64,000 bases of DNA from Candidatus Kapaibacterium sp. (GCA_025455065.1 JALONG010000012.1:62001-126000); one strand, 5' to 3'; shown: positions 27,240 to 37,647, counted from the stretch's first letter. Numbers and translations: made by a program. Notes: generated by a model not told the origin, from the sequence alone.

Positions 27240-27998
27240 CTACTCCAAACACTGCTCAATCGAACATTCCCACAACCCCGAAACCGCTGCCATCTGCCCT
27301 TCACGAACACGTTCCTCTGCACACCGCACTATGACTTGCTTGAGAGAATACGCCTCCAACATCGCCTCCGAGCGAAGGCGCTCTATCTCGTGCTGCAATT
27401 CCACATATTTTTCAAACGTTCCGCCGAAAAAGCGCCCTTTCAGCGTTAGCGGTTGCACATTGGGAAATTCATCGTCATACTTGCGGAGCGGTTTTAATGC
27501 TAGTGCCTGAGCAAATGTCGCGGGAATATCTTCCTCAAAACGCTGAACGGCAATATCTCCTTCAAAAACAGCACGATGCGCCCAGCGCCACAAAAAAAAC
27601 TTCCACGCCGAGCGAAACACGATGTTCTCCGGCACAACGCCCTTTTCAAGCGCTTCTCGCACTTCGGGATAGGTGTGAGCAATGCCGCAAATAGTCTGCA
27701 ACGCCCGCTCCGGCGTTATCGGCAAAGCAGCAGGCGAAAACTGCTCCCAAACACCCCATGACTCCATGCGTCCGCGCAGTGCGGCAGACCGATACTGCAA
27801 GGGTTCTATACTTGACGCGAATGCTCCGTACAGCGCTTGGAGCGCTGTAACGGCTTCGGGGAGAGTTTCCACCTTTGCGGACGTTTGGCGAGGAATCAGG
27901 GTTGAAGAAGCAAGAGAATCTATGAGAGAGCGCATAAACACTGAGGTTTCAGCAGACAAAAACTCCGGCAGTGCAGTAAATGTGGCGTGAATGTGCAT
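27240..27998 (-). CDS. Unrecognised 252-aa soluble protein
   Basis: I do not recognise a family. It has no signal peptide or TM helix. The sequence is mostly helical and rich in E, A, R and aromatics (WKFFLWRWAHRAVFEGD, FGGTFEKYVELQHEIERLRSEAM). Three cysteines lie in the last ~30 residues and the middle. Codon use matches its neighbours, and it is the only open frame of this strand here, so it is likely real. It is divergent from the MCE gene (196-bp gap) and converges with the K+ channel, so context gives no clue. Confidence 0.7.
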   Translation of the reverse strand: MHIHATFTALPEFLSAETSVFMRSLIDSLASSTLIPRQTSAKVETLPEAVTALQALYGAFASSIEPLQYRSAALRGRMESWGVWEQFSPAALPITPERALQTICGIAHTYPEVREALEKGVVPENIVFRSAWKFFLWRWAHRAVFEGDIAVQRFEEDIPATFAQALALKPLRKYDDEFPNVQPLTLKGRFFGGTFEKYVELQHEIERLRSEAMLEAYSLKQVIVRCAEERVREGQMAAVSGLWECSIEQCLE

Positions 27999-28194
27999 TT
28001 ATGAACGGCGATTGTGGGCAATACAATATCTCGTCTGCGGCTTACAGAACAAGCGCAACAAACCAATATCGCAAAAAGCAGACAGAGTACAAACACAGAG
28101 TACAAACAGTACACAAAAAAACTACTATTTCCGCGTAGTATTTCGTAAGTTTGAAATCGCTTTCAAACAAGCATTTCCCACTTTTTACAGCATC

Positions 28195-29154
28195 ATGGCG
28201 CATCAATCCTCGAAAGGTCTTTCCGCAGAAGTTAAAGTTGGCGCAGTTACGCTGCTTTCGCTTATTCTTCTTTTTGCAGGCATTATCATCGGTAAAAGCG
28301 TCTTGGCGCGAACCGGTTTCACGACAATCACGATGTTTTCCGCTTCGTCGGGTGGTGTGGAAATTGCTTCTCCCGTTTTGGTGAACGGCGTGAAACGCGG
28401 CTCTGTTACTCGTATTCAGCCCGTTAATGGCGGCGTTGTGATGACGGCTTCCATGGACAATATCGCCGATTTACACAAAGACGCGCTGGCGCGGATTATG
28501 ATTTTAGAAATCACCGGCGGTCGAAAAATTGAAATCACTCCCGGAACAGCCGCAGAGCGCCTTGCAGAGAACGACACTGTGCGAACACTCTACACAGGCG
28601 ATTTGGCGGACTTGATTGCCATTATTGGCGAAGTTGGTCCCGATTTGAAAAATATCGTTCGCAAACTCGACACTATCGCCAACGCAGGAACGGCGCTGCT
28701 TGCAGACGGGAAAGTCGTCAGCGACACGCGCAAAGCACTCAAAAATCTTTCCGAAGTCGCCGAATCAGCAAATACGCTTGTGGAGCGCAACAAAGGCAAT
28801 ATCCAGACCATTGCGAACGACCTCACCGACATTACCCGCGACCTCCGCCAAACCGTCAAAACCAACACGCCCAAAGTGGATAAACTCGTCGCGCAGCTTG
28901 ATTCTACCTTGCTTGAAGCACGAAAACTTATTACCACCGGCGACAAAACCGTGAAAAATGTGGACGGGCTTGTGAAAAATGTGGACGACTTCATCAGCGA
29001 TGCACGAAACAAAGACAATCTTATTCACAAACTTGTCTATGATGCCGAGTTTAATCGCCGTCTGGACAGCACCATTAGCCACTTGCAGGTCTTTTTGGAT
29101 AATTTACCGCAAAACGGCATTAACGTCAATGTCCGCTTAGGTTCGCGCCCATGA
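28195..29154 (+). CDS. MCE/MlaD family lipid-transport protein
   Basis: 319 aa. One N-terminal TM (~15-37, VGAVTLLSLILLFAGIIIGK) is followed by an MCE domain (~45-125; ITMFSASSGGVEIASPVLVNGVKRG) and a long helical tail (~150-300) with repeated heptads (LSEVAESANTLVERNKGNIQTIANDL). MlaD-type proteins form hexameric rings that pass phospholipids between membranes, driven by an MlaEF ATPase, which is not in the window. ATG 28195 starts the MAHQSSKGLSAEVKVG opening; the longer frame upstream is not credible. Its stop overlaps the next start by four bases (ATGA). Confidence 0.9.
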   Translation: MAHQSSKGLSAEVKVGAVTLLSLILLFAGIIIGKSVLARTGFTTITMFSASSGGVEIASPVLVNGVKRGSVTRIQPVNGGVVMTASMDNIADLHKDALARIMILEITGGRKIEITPGTAAERLAENDTVRTLYTGDLADLIAIIGEVGPDLKNIVRKLDTIANAGTALLADGKVVSDTRKALKNLSEVAESANTLVERNKGNIQTIANDLTDITRDLRQTVKTNTPKVDKLVAQLDSTLLEARKLITTGDKTVKNVDGLVKNVDDFISDARNKDNLIHKLVYDAEFNRRLDSTISHLQVFLDNLPQNGINVNVRLGSRP

Positions 29155-29798
29155 AATACGTGCCACTCACCGAAGCGCTTCATTCCTACATTTGCGAGAC
29201 CTTTCCCGCAGAAGACGAGTTTTTATGCCGCCTGAAAACTGAAGCAGACGAAGCAGGCTTGCCGCCGATACACATTGCACCGGAGCAGATTGCCTTCCTG
29301 CAAGTGTTGATGCGGTCTGTGGGTGCGCGGCGTGTGCTGGAAATAGGTACTTTGGCGGGGTATTCCGCAATCGCCATAGCACGTGCGCTGCCGAATGACG
29401 GGCGTTTGCTCACCCTTGAGCGCAACCCCCTTCACGCAGAATTTGCCCTGCGAAAAATCCGCGAAGCTGCATTGGAACACGTTATTGAAGTACGCACGGG
29501 CAGTGCAAAAGAACTTTTAGGAGAAATCCGGGAAGAGCCGTTTGATGCGGTATTTATTGATGCTGACAAAGCCGGATACGGCACTTACCTTCAAAAGGCG
29601 CTTCCACTCTTGCGTTTGGGCGGTTTGGTGATTGGCGATAATACGCTTGCGTGGGGAAATATCGCCGACGCAACAACAGAAGACAAAACCGTGCAGGCGC
29701 TTCGCCGCTTCAATACTGCCATGAGCGCTCATCCGCAGCTACAATCCTGTCTTGTGCCGATTGCCGAAGGAATGACGATTGGGGTGAAAATTCGGTAG
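29151..29798 (+). CDS. Class I SAM O-methyltransferase
   Basis: 215 aa, of the catechol/caffeoyl-CoA O-methyltransferase type (Methyltransf_3). The SAM site is VLEIGTLAGYSAIAIARALP, followed by LTLERNP, the metal-ligand Asp region FDAVFIDADKAGYGTYL and VIGDNTLAWG. It needs a divalent cation and methylates a hydroxyl of an unknown small molecule. It overlaps the MCE gene (ATGA), so it is translationally coupled to it, but a biochemical link is not evident. Confidence 0.93.
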   Translation: MKYVPLTEALHSYICETFPAEDEFLCRLKTEADEAGLPPIHIAPEQIAFLQVLMRSVGARRVLEIGTLAGYSAIAIARALPNDGRLLTLERNPLHAEFALRKIREAALEHVIEVRTGSAKELLGEIREEPFDAVFIDADKAGYGTYLQKALPLLRLGGLVIGDNTLAWGNIADATTEDKTVQALRRFNTAMSAHPQLQSCLVPIAEGMTIGVKIR

Positions 29799-29820
29799 GG
29801 GTTTCCCCAAAATCTTATTC

Positions 29821-29841
29821 TCAAGGTTCATCTTACCTTGA
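29821..29841. terminator. Hairpin between convergent genes
   Basis: TCAAGGT and ACCTTGA flank a 7-base loop between the O-methyltransferase and ABC exporter stops. The stem is short and has no strong T tract. Confidence 0.3.
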
Positions 29842-29854
29842 ATAATTTCACAAT

Positions 29855-31777
29855 CTACATATACCCTTTCTGCTGCAAACGAAACAGCTCCGCATACCGC
29901 CCGTCAGCAGCGAGTAATTCCTCGTGAGAGCCGATTTCACAAGGTTTTCCGCCTTCCAGAACTAAAATGCGGTCAGCCATGCGCACGGTCGAAAAACGGT
30001 GCGAAATAAGCACCGCCGTTTTTCCTGCCGTCAGTTCGGTAAAGCGCTCAAATACTTCGTGTTCGGCTCGTGCGTCAAGTGCGGCTGTTGGTTCATCCAA
30101 AATCAACACCTGTGCATCCCGCATATATGCTCGTGCCAAGCCCAATTTCTGCCATTCTCCGCCGGACAAATCCACACCTTTTTGGAAATACCGCCCGACC
30201 ATTTGCTCGTACCCTTCGGGAAGGCGCTTGATGACAGTATCGGCGAGACTTTGTGCGGCGGCGTGGTCAATGCGCGGCTTATTCTCTCGCTCGGAAATGC
30301 GCCCCACAGCGATATTCACCACTGCTTGCATTTGGTAACGAATAAAATCCTGGAAAATTACGCCGATTTCGGAGCGGAGTTCGTTCACATCGTACTCACG
30401 TAAGTCCCGCCCGTCCAGTAAAATCCGCCCTTCCGTCGGGTCGTAGAGCCGCGCAAGCAATTTCACCAACGTTGTTTTTCCTGCACCGTTTTCACCCACG
30501 AGGGCAAGTTTTTCTGCGGCTCTCAGTTCAAATGATACATTTCTGAGCGCCCAGCGTTCCGCATTGACATACTTAAACCCGACATTCTCAAACACAAATC
30601 CCTCACGAATCGGGCGCGGCAGCGCAAACAGTTTTTTCTCAGAAGCAAGCATTGGTGCGGCATGAGAAGAATGTTCCGTTAGTTGTTCAATGCGCGGTTT
30701 GAGCGCAAAAAAATCGAACAAATCTTGCAAATACAATGCCCCTTCGGCAATCCCCGCAAAGCGCCCCAGAACGCCTTCCAGCGTCCCGCGCAAACTACGA
30801 AATGAACCCGCAAGAAAGGTCATATCGCCCAGAGAAAGTTTTCCCGCAATGGTTTCGGCAATAATGACAATATATGCCGCGTAATAACCAGCCGTTCCAA
30901 GCATTGCCAGCACTCCCCCCCACGAGGCTCTGCCGATAACAAGAGCGCGATTTTCCAAAAAATACTCATCCGAAACAGTTTTGTAGCGGTCTGCGAGGTA
31001 ATTTGCCAAGCCAAAAATTTTCACCTCTTTTGCCGTTTCATCACTCGCCCCAATGTAGCGCAGATAGTCGAGTTCACGCCGCTTTGGAGTCCAAGAATTC
31101 ATCAGCGAATAGCTTTTTTGATTGAAACGTGTTTCGGAAATAAACGCGGGAATGACCGTTATGAGCAATAACGCCAACAGCCAAGGCGCAAATGCTGCAA
31201 GCCCGCCAGCCAAAACCAGCATGGATACTAGATCCTGAGCCTGTGCCAAACTTTGTGTCATTAGCGAAATGCGCGATGTTGTCTGCCGACGTGCTTTTTC
31301 CAATTTGTCGTAAAACGTGGAGTCCTCGAACATTTCCAAATCCAACGTAGCTGCATAGCGCATCAAATCTACCGATGTGGCATTGGTGAATAAATCTCCC
31401 AAAAGACTGTCTAAAAGCGCAATGGCGCGGTTCAGCACATCGGAAACAACGGCAATCCCAAACTCAATCGCCACAAGTTGCCACAAATGCTCCGCCGAAT
31501 GGCTTGGCAAGCGCGTCAGCATCACAACTTCATCCACAATCAATTTTCCCACGTACAGCGCCAAGACAGGCACTGCCGCCCGCCCAACGCGCAAGAGCGT
31601 TGTTGCAAGCATCATCGGCGGACTGACCTTCCAAATCAGTGCAAAAAAGCGCGGTAAATTGCGGAGTGCAAAAAAGCGTTCGCGGTAGCCTTTTGCACCA
31701 CCGGGCGTAGTATCGCTTGCAGGGCGCGTAAAAAGGGCGCGGAGAAGGCGGTCGAACAGATTTTTGAAAACGTTCAT
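29855..31777 (-). CDS. ABC exporter, fused permease and ATPase
   Basis: 640 aa. It has six TM helices (~50-340) and a C-terminal nucleotide-binding domain with Walker A GENGAGKTT, Q-loop IFQDF, a signature LSGGEWQK, Walker B VLILDEPTAALD and the switch His in LISHRFST. The Trp after LSGGE is a known variant of lantibiotic/peptide and HlyB-like exporters. It works as a homodimer or with another half-transporter. Substrate is unknown. It starts 49 bp after the AGE gene on the same strand. Confidence 0.92.
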   Translation of the reverse strand: MNVFKNLFDRLLRALFTRPASDTTPGGAKGYRERFFALRNLPRFFALIWKVSPPMMLATTLLRVGRAAVPVLALYVGKLIVDEVVMLTRLPSHSAEHLWQLVAIEFGIAVVSDVLNRAIALLDSLLGDLFTNATSVDLMRYAATLDLEMFEDSTFYDKLEKARRQTTSRISLMTQSLAQAQDLVSMLVLAGGLAAFAPWLLALLLITVIPAFISETRFNQKSYSLMNSWTPKRRELDYLRYIGASDETAKEVKIFGLANYLADRYKTVSDEYFLENRALVIGRASWGGVLAMLGTAGYYAAYIVIIAETIAGKLSLGDMTFLAGSFRSLRGTLEGVLGRFAGIAEGALYLQDLFDFFALKPRIEQLTEHSSHAAPMLASEKKLFALPRPIREGFVFENVGFKYVNAERWALRNVSFELRAAEKLALVGENGAGKTTLVKLLARLYDPTEGRILLDGRDLREYDVNELRSEIGVIFQDFIRYQMQAVVNIAVGRISERENKPRIDHAAAQSLADTVIKRLPEGYEQMVGRYFQKGVDLSGGEWQKLGLARAYMRDAQVLILDEPTAALDARAEHEVFERFTELTAGKTAVLISHRFSTVRMADRILVLEGGKPCEIGSHEELLAADGRYAELFRLQQKGYM

Positions 31778-31826
31778 TGCGATTTGGAGAAGTCAATGGA
31801 TAAAATCTTCGGACATTCTGCATAAC

Positions 31827-33041
31827 TCATGTGTTCTGCGCAATGGCTTCAAAGGTCTTCCAGCACTGAAACAACGAGCGCGGCACGTGAAATGCGCCTT
31901 TCCACTTTCCGCCTTTAAGTGGCAATAACACTTCGCCGCGACGGTTCAAATACCCAAACCACTCGCCTTCAAATTCCCCTGCTTCGCTGTCGCGGAAATG
32001 CTGCCATGTATAATCGTGAATAACCTGTAACCAGCGTAAAACCTCGTTATTACCTGTATAGCGATATGCTTTGGCGAGGGCAACAAGCGTTTCGACGTGT
32101 ACCCACCATAATTTTTGGTCCCATTCGAGTTGCTGCGGCGGATGCCCCAAAACATCCAGAAAATAGTAAATACCGCCATACTCCTTGTCCCAAGCGTGTT
32201 CCAAAATGCGGAGTGTTGTCGCAGTACATTCATCGATAAGCTCCCTGTCACCGCGCCGCGCAGCAATGTCCATGATAAACCACATCGCTTCTATGCCGTG
32301 TCCCGGGTTGAGCAAGCGTCCCTCATATGAGTCGGAAAAACGCCCGTCCGGTGCAACGTTTTCAAGAATTAAGCCTTTGCCTGCACCATTGTTGCCAACG
32401 CCGTCTTTTTGCAAAAATACCGTCATCACATCGTGAACGCAGGTATCAAGCGTCGTTTCAACCTGTTCTTTCGTTAGGCTGTCTTCAAGTTCGAGCGTGA
32501 GATTACTCAGAATCATCGGTAACGAAAAATTGCGCAAGGGACGTGTTCCCGGATATGCCTTGTTGTAAGCGCCTTTCCAATTATGCTGCCGACGCAGAAT
32601 ATTGGCAAAAATTGTCGTTGCCAAATGGCGATAGCGTTCATTCTGCGTTGCCACGCCAAGTTGCGCAAACGCCATACACGCAAAGCAGTCCGAAAAGATA
32701 TTGTACGGCTGCACAAGCGGCTTCCCGTCTTGTGTCAAAGAAAAATAGTAATTCCCTTCGCTGTCTGCACCGTGTTGTTCCAAAAATTTCGCTCCGTGCA
32801 GCGCTGTTTCAAGCCATTCTTCACGCTGTTGAACGCGGTTATAGAGCATAGCAAACGTCCACACCTGCCTACCTTGCAGCCACACAAACTTGTCGGTGTC
32901 ATAGATTTTACCTTGCTTGTCCAAGCACGTAAAAAAGCCGCCGTACTTGTGGTCGAGCGAGTTGTGGAGCCAAAAAGGAAGAACGTTATCAAGTAGTTCA
33001 TCGCGGTATTGCGTGGCGAGGGCAGAAAAATTGAGGCTCAT
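31827..33041 (-). CDS. AGE-family epimerase (N-acylglucosamine 2-epimerase type)
   Basis: 404 aa, (alpha/alpha)6 barrel. [11 protein letters not shown] carries the catalytic His region. [17 protein letters not shown] and [11 protein letters not shown]...[10 protein letters not shown] are the conserved blocks of the renin-binding/N-acylglucosamine epimerase branch, rather than cellobiose epimerase. It interconverts GlcNAc and ManNAc, or a similar 2-epimer pair. It is downstream of menC-menE on the same strand but biochemically unrelated to them. Use with the glycan island further along is possible. Confidence 0.9.
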   Translation of the reverse strand: MSLNFSALATQYRDELLDNVLPFWLHNSLDHKYGGFFTCLDKQGKIYDTDKFVWLQGRQVWTFAMLYNRVQQREEWLETALHGAKFLEQHGADSEGNYYFSLTQDGKPLVQPYNIFSDCFACMAFAQLGVATQNERYRHLATTIFANILRRQHNWKGAYNKAYPGTRPLRNFSLPMILSNLTLELEDSLTKEQVETTLDTCVHDVMTVFLQKDGVGNNGAGKGLILENVAPDGRFSDSYEGRLLNPGHGIEAMWFIMDIAARRGDRELIDECTATTLRILEHAWDKEYGGIYYFLDVLGHPPQQLEWDQKLWWVHVETLVALAKAYRYTGNNEVLRWLQVIHDYTWQHFRDSEAGEFEGEWFGYLNRRGEVLLPLKGGKWKGAFHVPRSLFQCWKTFEAIAQNT

Positions 33042-33132
33042 AACAATGGGGAATCAAAAGTGATTGAGAAGAGAAGTAAGCGTATGAAGTTTCATCACGC
33101 AGCAAAGATAGCAAAATTCTTCGCGTGAGAAC

Positions 33133-34572
33133 TCAATTCTTCTCTGAAAATTGTGCTTCTAAAAACAGTGATTCCGCGAGTGTTTGTAATGCGCGTCGGC
33201 TTGGTTTGAAGCCGCTTGCAAGAATGTCCGGCGGGAACGCCACAATACCATCGGGAATAGCAAAACGCGGCAACATCTGAGCCAGATATTCCCGAAGATG
33301 CAGTATCCATACCTCTTCCAAAGGGAGATTCTGCTCACGTTGAAGAAAAGCAATCGGTCGTGAACCGTAGATAGGATGCGGCACCGGGACAACAATCGCT
33401 TGCACAATGTCCGTGCGCTCCAGCAGCGCAGCTTCTATCATTTCGGGATGAATATTTTCACCGCCGGAAATAAACATATTGTCCAAACGCCCCAGCACCA
33501 GCAAACGCCCCGCCTTATCCAAACGCCCTTTGTCGCCGGAGTGATACCAAGAGTCATCGCCTGTAAGCAGCTCTATTCCTTGCTCTGTAACCCGCCCTCG
33601 CGCAAGAGTTTCGCCACGCACCAAAATTTCCCCTGTATCGCTGATACAAAGTTCCCTGTGCGGCAAAACACTCCCGGAGGTGCGTAATTGCTCACGTTCC
33701 GGCGCTTCAGTTGTGGTAATTTGCGAAGCCATTTCGGTTGAGCCGTAGGAAGTGTAAATACTCAAACCCCGTTCCAATGCTTGCTCAATAAGCGATTCAG
33801 GAATAGCGCTGCCGCCGAGCAGAATTGCCTTTAGGTTGCGAAGCCTCTCCACAGCAGGCGGGAAGCGCAATGCGTGATACAAATGCGTAGCAACAAATGA
33901 ACAATGTGTTACGGGAAGCCTCTCCAAAACGTCGGTTAAAAGCCGGATGTCGAAAGAAGTGTAATGGGGCAACGCCAAAGCAGCCCCGCCCGCAAGCGCT
34001 CGGATGAGGGTAGCGTATCCCCCGACGTGATACAAGGGCAACGATGCAAGCCAACAATCTCCCTGCCCAAACGGGATATTTGCCGCAGCCCCAAGGGCGC
34101 TTCGATAGTGCTGTTCTGCGGTGTGGAGAAACATTTTCGGAATGCCTGTGCTGCCCGATGAACACAGTATTGTTGTGTCGTGGTGAAGCGGCGGCACGGG
34201 AAGAATATTGACAGACGAGGCAACACCATTTGATGACACTAACGCAGAAATATCGCTCACAAACCGTGATCCGGCTTGCTGTACAAGCTGTTCACGGGTC
34301 GAAAGCGGAAAGCGGGGACTGAGGGGCATTGCCGTAACGCCGGCTCGGAGGCAGCCAAGCAGCAGCAATACGGTGTTTTCGTCGGTCTGTGCCACAAAAG
34401 CGCAGCGCTCTTCCGACGTAAAACCATTATCGCGCAACGCAGCAGCAATGCGCTCTGCACGTTCATGCACTTCCCCGTACACCATTGTCGCCGCTTGAAC
34501 GCTATTATGCGCAGAGCGAAGCGAATACAGCGCCGGAGCGCTTGGAGACTGGTGAAACAAGGGGTTATTCAT
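33133..34572 (-). CDS. menE: o-Succinylbenzoate-CoA ligase
   Basis: 479 aa, ANL superfamily. It activates o-succinylbenzoate with ATP and CoA in menaquinone synthesis. The P-loop TTILCSSGSTGIPKMFLHT, YTSYGSTEMA, and the hinge YHSGDKGRLDKAGRLLVLGR and SGGENIHPEMIE are present. The closing catalytic Lys is expected in SGFKPSRRALQ. It starts 23 bp after menC on the same strand, which settles the identity within the broad ANL family. menF, menD, menH and menB lie ~20 kb away on the other strand. Confidence 0.93.
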   Translation of the reverse strand: MNNPLFHQSPSAPALYSLRSAHNSVQAATMVYGEVHERAERIAAALRDNGFTSEERCAFVAQTDENTVLLLLGCLRAGVTAMPLSPRFPLSTREQLVQQAGSRFVSDISALVSSNGVASSVNILPVPPLHHDTTILCSSGSTGIPKMFLHTAEQHYRSALGAAANIPFGQGDCWLASLPLYHVGGYATLIRALAGGAALALPHYTSFDIRLLTDVLERLPVTHCSFVATHLYHALRFPPAVERLRNLKAILLGGSAIPESLIEQALERGLSIYTSYGSTEMASQITTTEAPEREQLRTSGSVLPHRELCISDTGEILVRGETLARGRVTEQGIELLTGDDSWYHSGDKGRLDKAGRLLVLGRLDNMFISGGENIHPEMIEAALLERTDIVQAIVVPVPHPIYGSRPIAFLQREQNLPLEEVWILHLREYLAQMLPRFAIPDGIVAFPPDILASGFKPSRRALQTLAESLFLEAQFSEKN

Positions 34573-34595
34573 GGAGAAAAACGTCTATACCGCCT

Positions 34596-35663
34596 TTACG
34601 CCAAACGGGTGAGCGCATTGTAACGCAGTTCCGTTTGTCGCAAAAAAACGTCGGGAAGGCTTACAAAACCTTGCTCGGCGGCAAATGGTGTTTGCAGAAC
34701 ATCTTCTGCTAAAAATTTGAAGGTGTCCAAACCGCAAGGAATAAGGCGGTGGTGATTCCATTGTGCCTGAAGCATCGCATAAAAACCAAGTGCAATGCCT
34801 GTTTCAAACACACTGCTCACAACGGCATCCAAATTCCGCGTTGCGGCTTCTTCGGCAAGTGCTGTTGCGGCGTGTATGCCGCCAATCAGGGAAGGTTTCA
34901 GAATGTACGCCGCCAAAGCATCATCAGGAATGGCAAAACGCCGCAAACGCTCCTGTTTATCGGGCGCATACAACATTTCATCAAGCCCGACGCGAATGGT
35001 TGTGTTACGAAAAAATTCCTCAATATCATCAGGATTCCGCACGGGTTCTTCGATGTACTCAATATCACAATCAGAAAGCGCTCTGCCCAGCACTAATGCC
35101 GTTTCCAGCGCCCATGTGCGGTTAGCATCCAAGCGAATCCGCACCGCAGAGCCGATTTCTTTTCGCACAGCGCGGACGTTGGCTATATCATCTTCGAGCG
35201 AATGTCTGCCAACCTTGATTTTAAGCGTCGTATAGCCCTCTTGTACGGCAGAAACGGCGCGACGAAGAATCGTGTCTTTTGTCCCGGAAACAAGCGCGTT
35301 CAACGGTACACGAGCAGAAGGCAGCGCTGCTGTGTTGATGCGGAATTTCAGCGATTGCAGCGCCATTTCAACGCCGCACCGCACTGACGGCAAGAGTGTT
35401 TGCGACAACGCCGTTAGCGATAAATGCTCATTCGCAAGCACAAGCGGTAGTGCCGAAAGCAAGTTGTGTTCAGCCTCAATAAAGGTTTCGTCGTGCAAAC
35501 CCTGTAACGGTGCGATTTCCCCAATACCTATTGCCCCTGCATCATTGACGCAGCATATAAGCAAGCCCTCGCGCCGAGCAAGTGCGCCATTCGGGATAGT
35601 AAGCGGCTCTCGAAGCGGCAGGGAATAGCGCCAGCACTCAAGGCGGGTGATTGTTTGCGACAT
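34596..35663 (-). CDS. menC: o-Succinylbenzoate synthase
   Basis: 355 aa, enolase superfamily. It dehydrates SHCHC to o-succinylbenzoate. Active-site elements are intact: the KIKV lysines, metal ligands in RLDANR, EYIEEPV and GLDEML, and the second catalytic Lys in YILKPSLIGG. ATG 35663 (MSQTITRLECWRYSLPL) is favoured over the frame to 35699. It is followed closely by menE. Upstream, a CACAGACA repeat fragment separates it from rho. Confidence 0.93.
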   Translation of the reverse strand: MSQTITRLECWRYSLPLREPLTIPNGALARREGLLICCVNDAGAIGIGEIAPLQGLHDETFIEAEHNLLSALPLVLANEHLSLTALSQTLLPSVRCGVEMALQSLKFRINTAALPSARVPLNALVSGTKDTILRRAVSAVQEGYTTLKIKVGRHSLEDDIANVRAVRKEIGSAVRIRLDANRTWALETALVLGRALSDCDIEYIEEPVRNPDDIEEFFRNTTIRVGLDEMLYAPDKQERLRRFAIPDDALAAYILKPSLIGGIHAATALAEEAATRNLDAVVSSVFETGIALGFYAMLQAQWNHHRLIPCGLDTFKFLAEDVLQTPFAAEQGFVSLPDVFLRQTELRYNALTRLA

Positions 35664-35730
35664 ACAGGTTGATACTACGTTGAGGTAAACATTGCGCATT
35701 TGTCACATCAAGCTGTTATCTTCCAAACCC

Positions 35731-35790
35731 CATCAATACTGCACAGACAGGAATGTCTGTGCTACGGAAGCCTGATTTTATGCACTATGT
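35731..35790. repeat. Fragment of the CACAGACA repeat family
   Basis: The palindrome GCACAGACAGGAATGTCTGT continuing GC (35741-35762) is flanked on the left by CATCAATACT and on the right by GGAAGCCTGATTTTATGC. Both flanks also occur beside the repeats at ~13830 and ~59396, so this is a partial copy of the same element. It lies just past the rho gene 3' end and may help end its transcript. Confidence 0.65.
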
Positions 35791-35808
35791 GATTCGCTCA
35801 AATGAGGT

Positions 35809-37119
35809 TTAACTACTCATGCTGCTCAAAAACTCAGCGTTATTGCGTGTAGATTTTAAGCGGTCTTGAAGCAATTCAATTGCTTCCATCGGTGTATATT
35901 CGTTGAGCAATTTCCGCAAAATCCAGATGCGATTCAGTTCCGCGTGAGGGATAAGCAGTTCTTCGCGGCGAGTACCGGAGCGGTTTACATCAATAGCAGG
36001 ATACACGCGGCGTTCAGCCAATTTGCGGTCAAGCACAAGTTCCAAATTACCCGTGCCTTTGAATTCCTCGAAAATCACTTCGTCCATACGACTGCCCGTA
36101 TCAACAAGTGCTGTGGCGATAATCGTCAGCGAACCGCCTTCATCCACGTTCCGCGCTGCACCGAAAAAGCGCTTGGGCTTGTGCAGAGCGTTGGCATCCA
36201 CACCGCCGGAGAGAATCTTGCCGGAGTGCGGAATCACGGTATTATGCGCTCTGGCAAGGCGTGTAATCGAATCCAGCAGCACAACCACGTCCTGACGCGC
36301 TTCCACAAGACGTTTTGCTTTTTCCATGACCATATCCGAAACCTGTACGTGGCGCTCCGGTGGCTCATCGAAGGTGGATGCGACAACTTCCGCATTGACG
36401 GACTGCTGCATATCGGTCACTTCTTCGGGGCGCTCGTCAATGAGCAGCACGATAAGTTTTACTTCGGGGTGATTGCGCGTGATGCTGTTTGCAATTTTCT
36501 GTAACAAAATGGTTTTACCCGACTTCGGCGGCGACACAATCAAGCCGCGCTGCCCTTTGCCGATAGGCGAGAGCATATCAATAATCCGCATATCCAGTTC
36601 GCCGGGCGTTGTTTCCAACTTGAGACGTTTTTGCGGATAAATCGGCGTAAGGTTGTCGAAAATAGTGCGGTCACGCATAACTTCCGGGTCCACATAATTC
36701 ACCCTGTCCACCTTCAAAAGCGCAAAAAAGCGCTCTCCTTCTTTCGGCGGACGCACTTGCCCCGTAACAGTGTCACCAGTGCGCAAACCGAAACGCTTGA
36801 TTTGCGATGGTGAAACGTAGATGTCATCAGGCGAGGAAAGGTAGTTGTAATGCGGCGAGCGCAAAAATCCATAGGCATCGGGCAACACTTCCAGCACACC
36901 TTCGTTGAAGGTCATCCCGTTGGAAGGGTCGTATTGCTGTGCCTGCATGACGGCGGCAGCTTCAGTGATTTTGAAAATCAAGTCTTGCTTGCGCAAATCG
37001 GTAAAATTCGGCACACCGAGTTGCTTTGCAATGCGCGTTAATTCGGCGATTTTTTTCATTTGCAAATCGCCAATATCAAGATGTGCCGGGTTAATATCGG
37101 CAAACTGCTGTTGAGGCAT
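35809..37119 (-). CDS. rho: Transcription termination factor Rho
   Basis: 436 aa, the ATP-dependent RNA helicase that ends transcription. Rho N-terminal region ([16 protein letters not shown]), the cold-shock-like RNA-binding domain ([24 protein letters not shown]), Walker [29 protein letters not shown], the Q/R loop [11 protein letters not shown] and secondary-site [21 protein letters not shown] are all intact. Many Bacteroidota Rho proteins carry a long charged N-terminal insert; this one does not. ATG 37119 is used; the frame to 37197 adds nothing conserved. Confidence 0.97.
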   Translation of the reverse strand: MPQQQFADINPAHLDIGDLQMKKIAELTRIAKQLGVPNFTDLRKQDLIFKITEAAAVMQAQQYDPSNGMTFNEGVLEVLPDAYGFLRSPHYNYLSSPDDIYVSPSQIKRFGLRTGDTVTGQVRPPKEGERFFALLKVDRVNYVDPEVMRDRTIFDNLTPIYPQKRLKLETTPGELDMRIIDMLSPIGKGQRGLIVSPPKSGKTILLQKIANSITRNHPEVKLIVLLIDERPEEVTDMQQSVNAEVVASTFDEPPERHVQVSDMVMEKAKRLVEARQDVVVLLDSITRLARAHNTVIPHSGKILSGGVDANALHKPKRFFGAARNVDEGGSLTIIATALVDTGSRMDEVIFEEFKGTGNLELVLDRKLAERRVYPAIDVNRSGTRREELLIPHAELNRIWILRKLLNEYTPMEAIELLQDRLKSTRNNAEFLSSMSS

Positions 37120-37588
37120 GAATATACCTGTATGTGAAGATAAAAATTGATGGGAAGGATTACGTTGCAGAGGGCATAAAAACAGTATTTTCAGCAAAAA
37201 AAAACAGTACCCGCATAGTGCGGAGGAACGATGAACACAACCGAGTAAGAACCCCGCGAATACACGAACGACAGTCTCGACACCGGACAGTGCCGCAATA
37301 TCACGTGAAAATGCAGAACAAGGTTAAAAGAACCAATCTGGGGGAAGTGTAGTTGCTGTCAGGATTGAATCAACAGGCGCGAAAAGTAATATGCAGAGCA
37401 AACTGCCCGAAAAAGGGTTTTCCGTTGTCAAGAAAGAGAACTGGAATAGGGCGTTGGTGCGAGGGGTAGAGCGACTGTTGGGGCGCGGCTGAAAACGCTG
37501 CTTTGCTGAAGTATGACGCGCAAATATACTCTTTTTTTTGGAAATGGCAAGTTTCAAATCACGAGAGTATTTTTTTTTTATCTTCTGC
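37120..37588 (-). promoter_or_regulatory. Gene-free leader region of rho
   Basis: Nearly 470 bp precede rho with no credible gene. A long leader is common where rho autoregulates its own transcript by premature termination, but no specific structure was recognised here. A T-rich run (37570-37580) belongs to the neighbouring terminator. Confidence 0.4.
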
Positions 37589-37638
37589 AAAAAGCTGTGC
37601 CTGCACAGACAAGAGTGCCTGTGCAGGCACAGCTTTTT
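37589..37638. terminator. Perfect 20-bp-arm terminator derived from the CACAGACA repeat
   Basis: Arms 37589-37608 (AAAAAGCTGTGCCTGCACAG) and 37619-37638 are exact inverted copies with a 10-base loop. On the minus strand the hairpin begins 9 bases after the symporter stop and is followed by TTTTT. The loop and inner stem read CACAGACAAGAGTGCCTGTG, the scattered repeat motif, so a mobile repeat appears to have become a terminator. Confidence 0.85.
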
Positions 37639-37647
37639 GGTAACATC

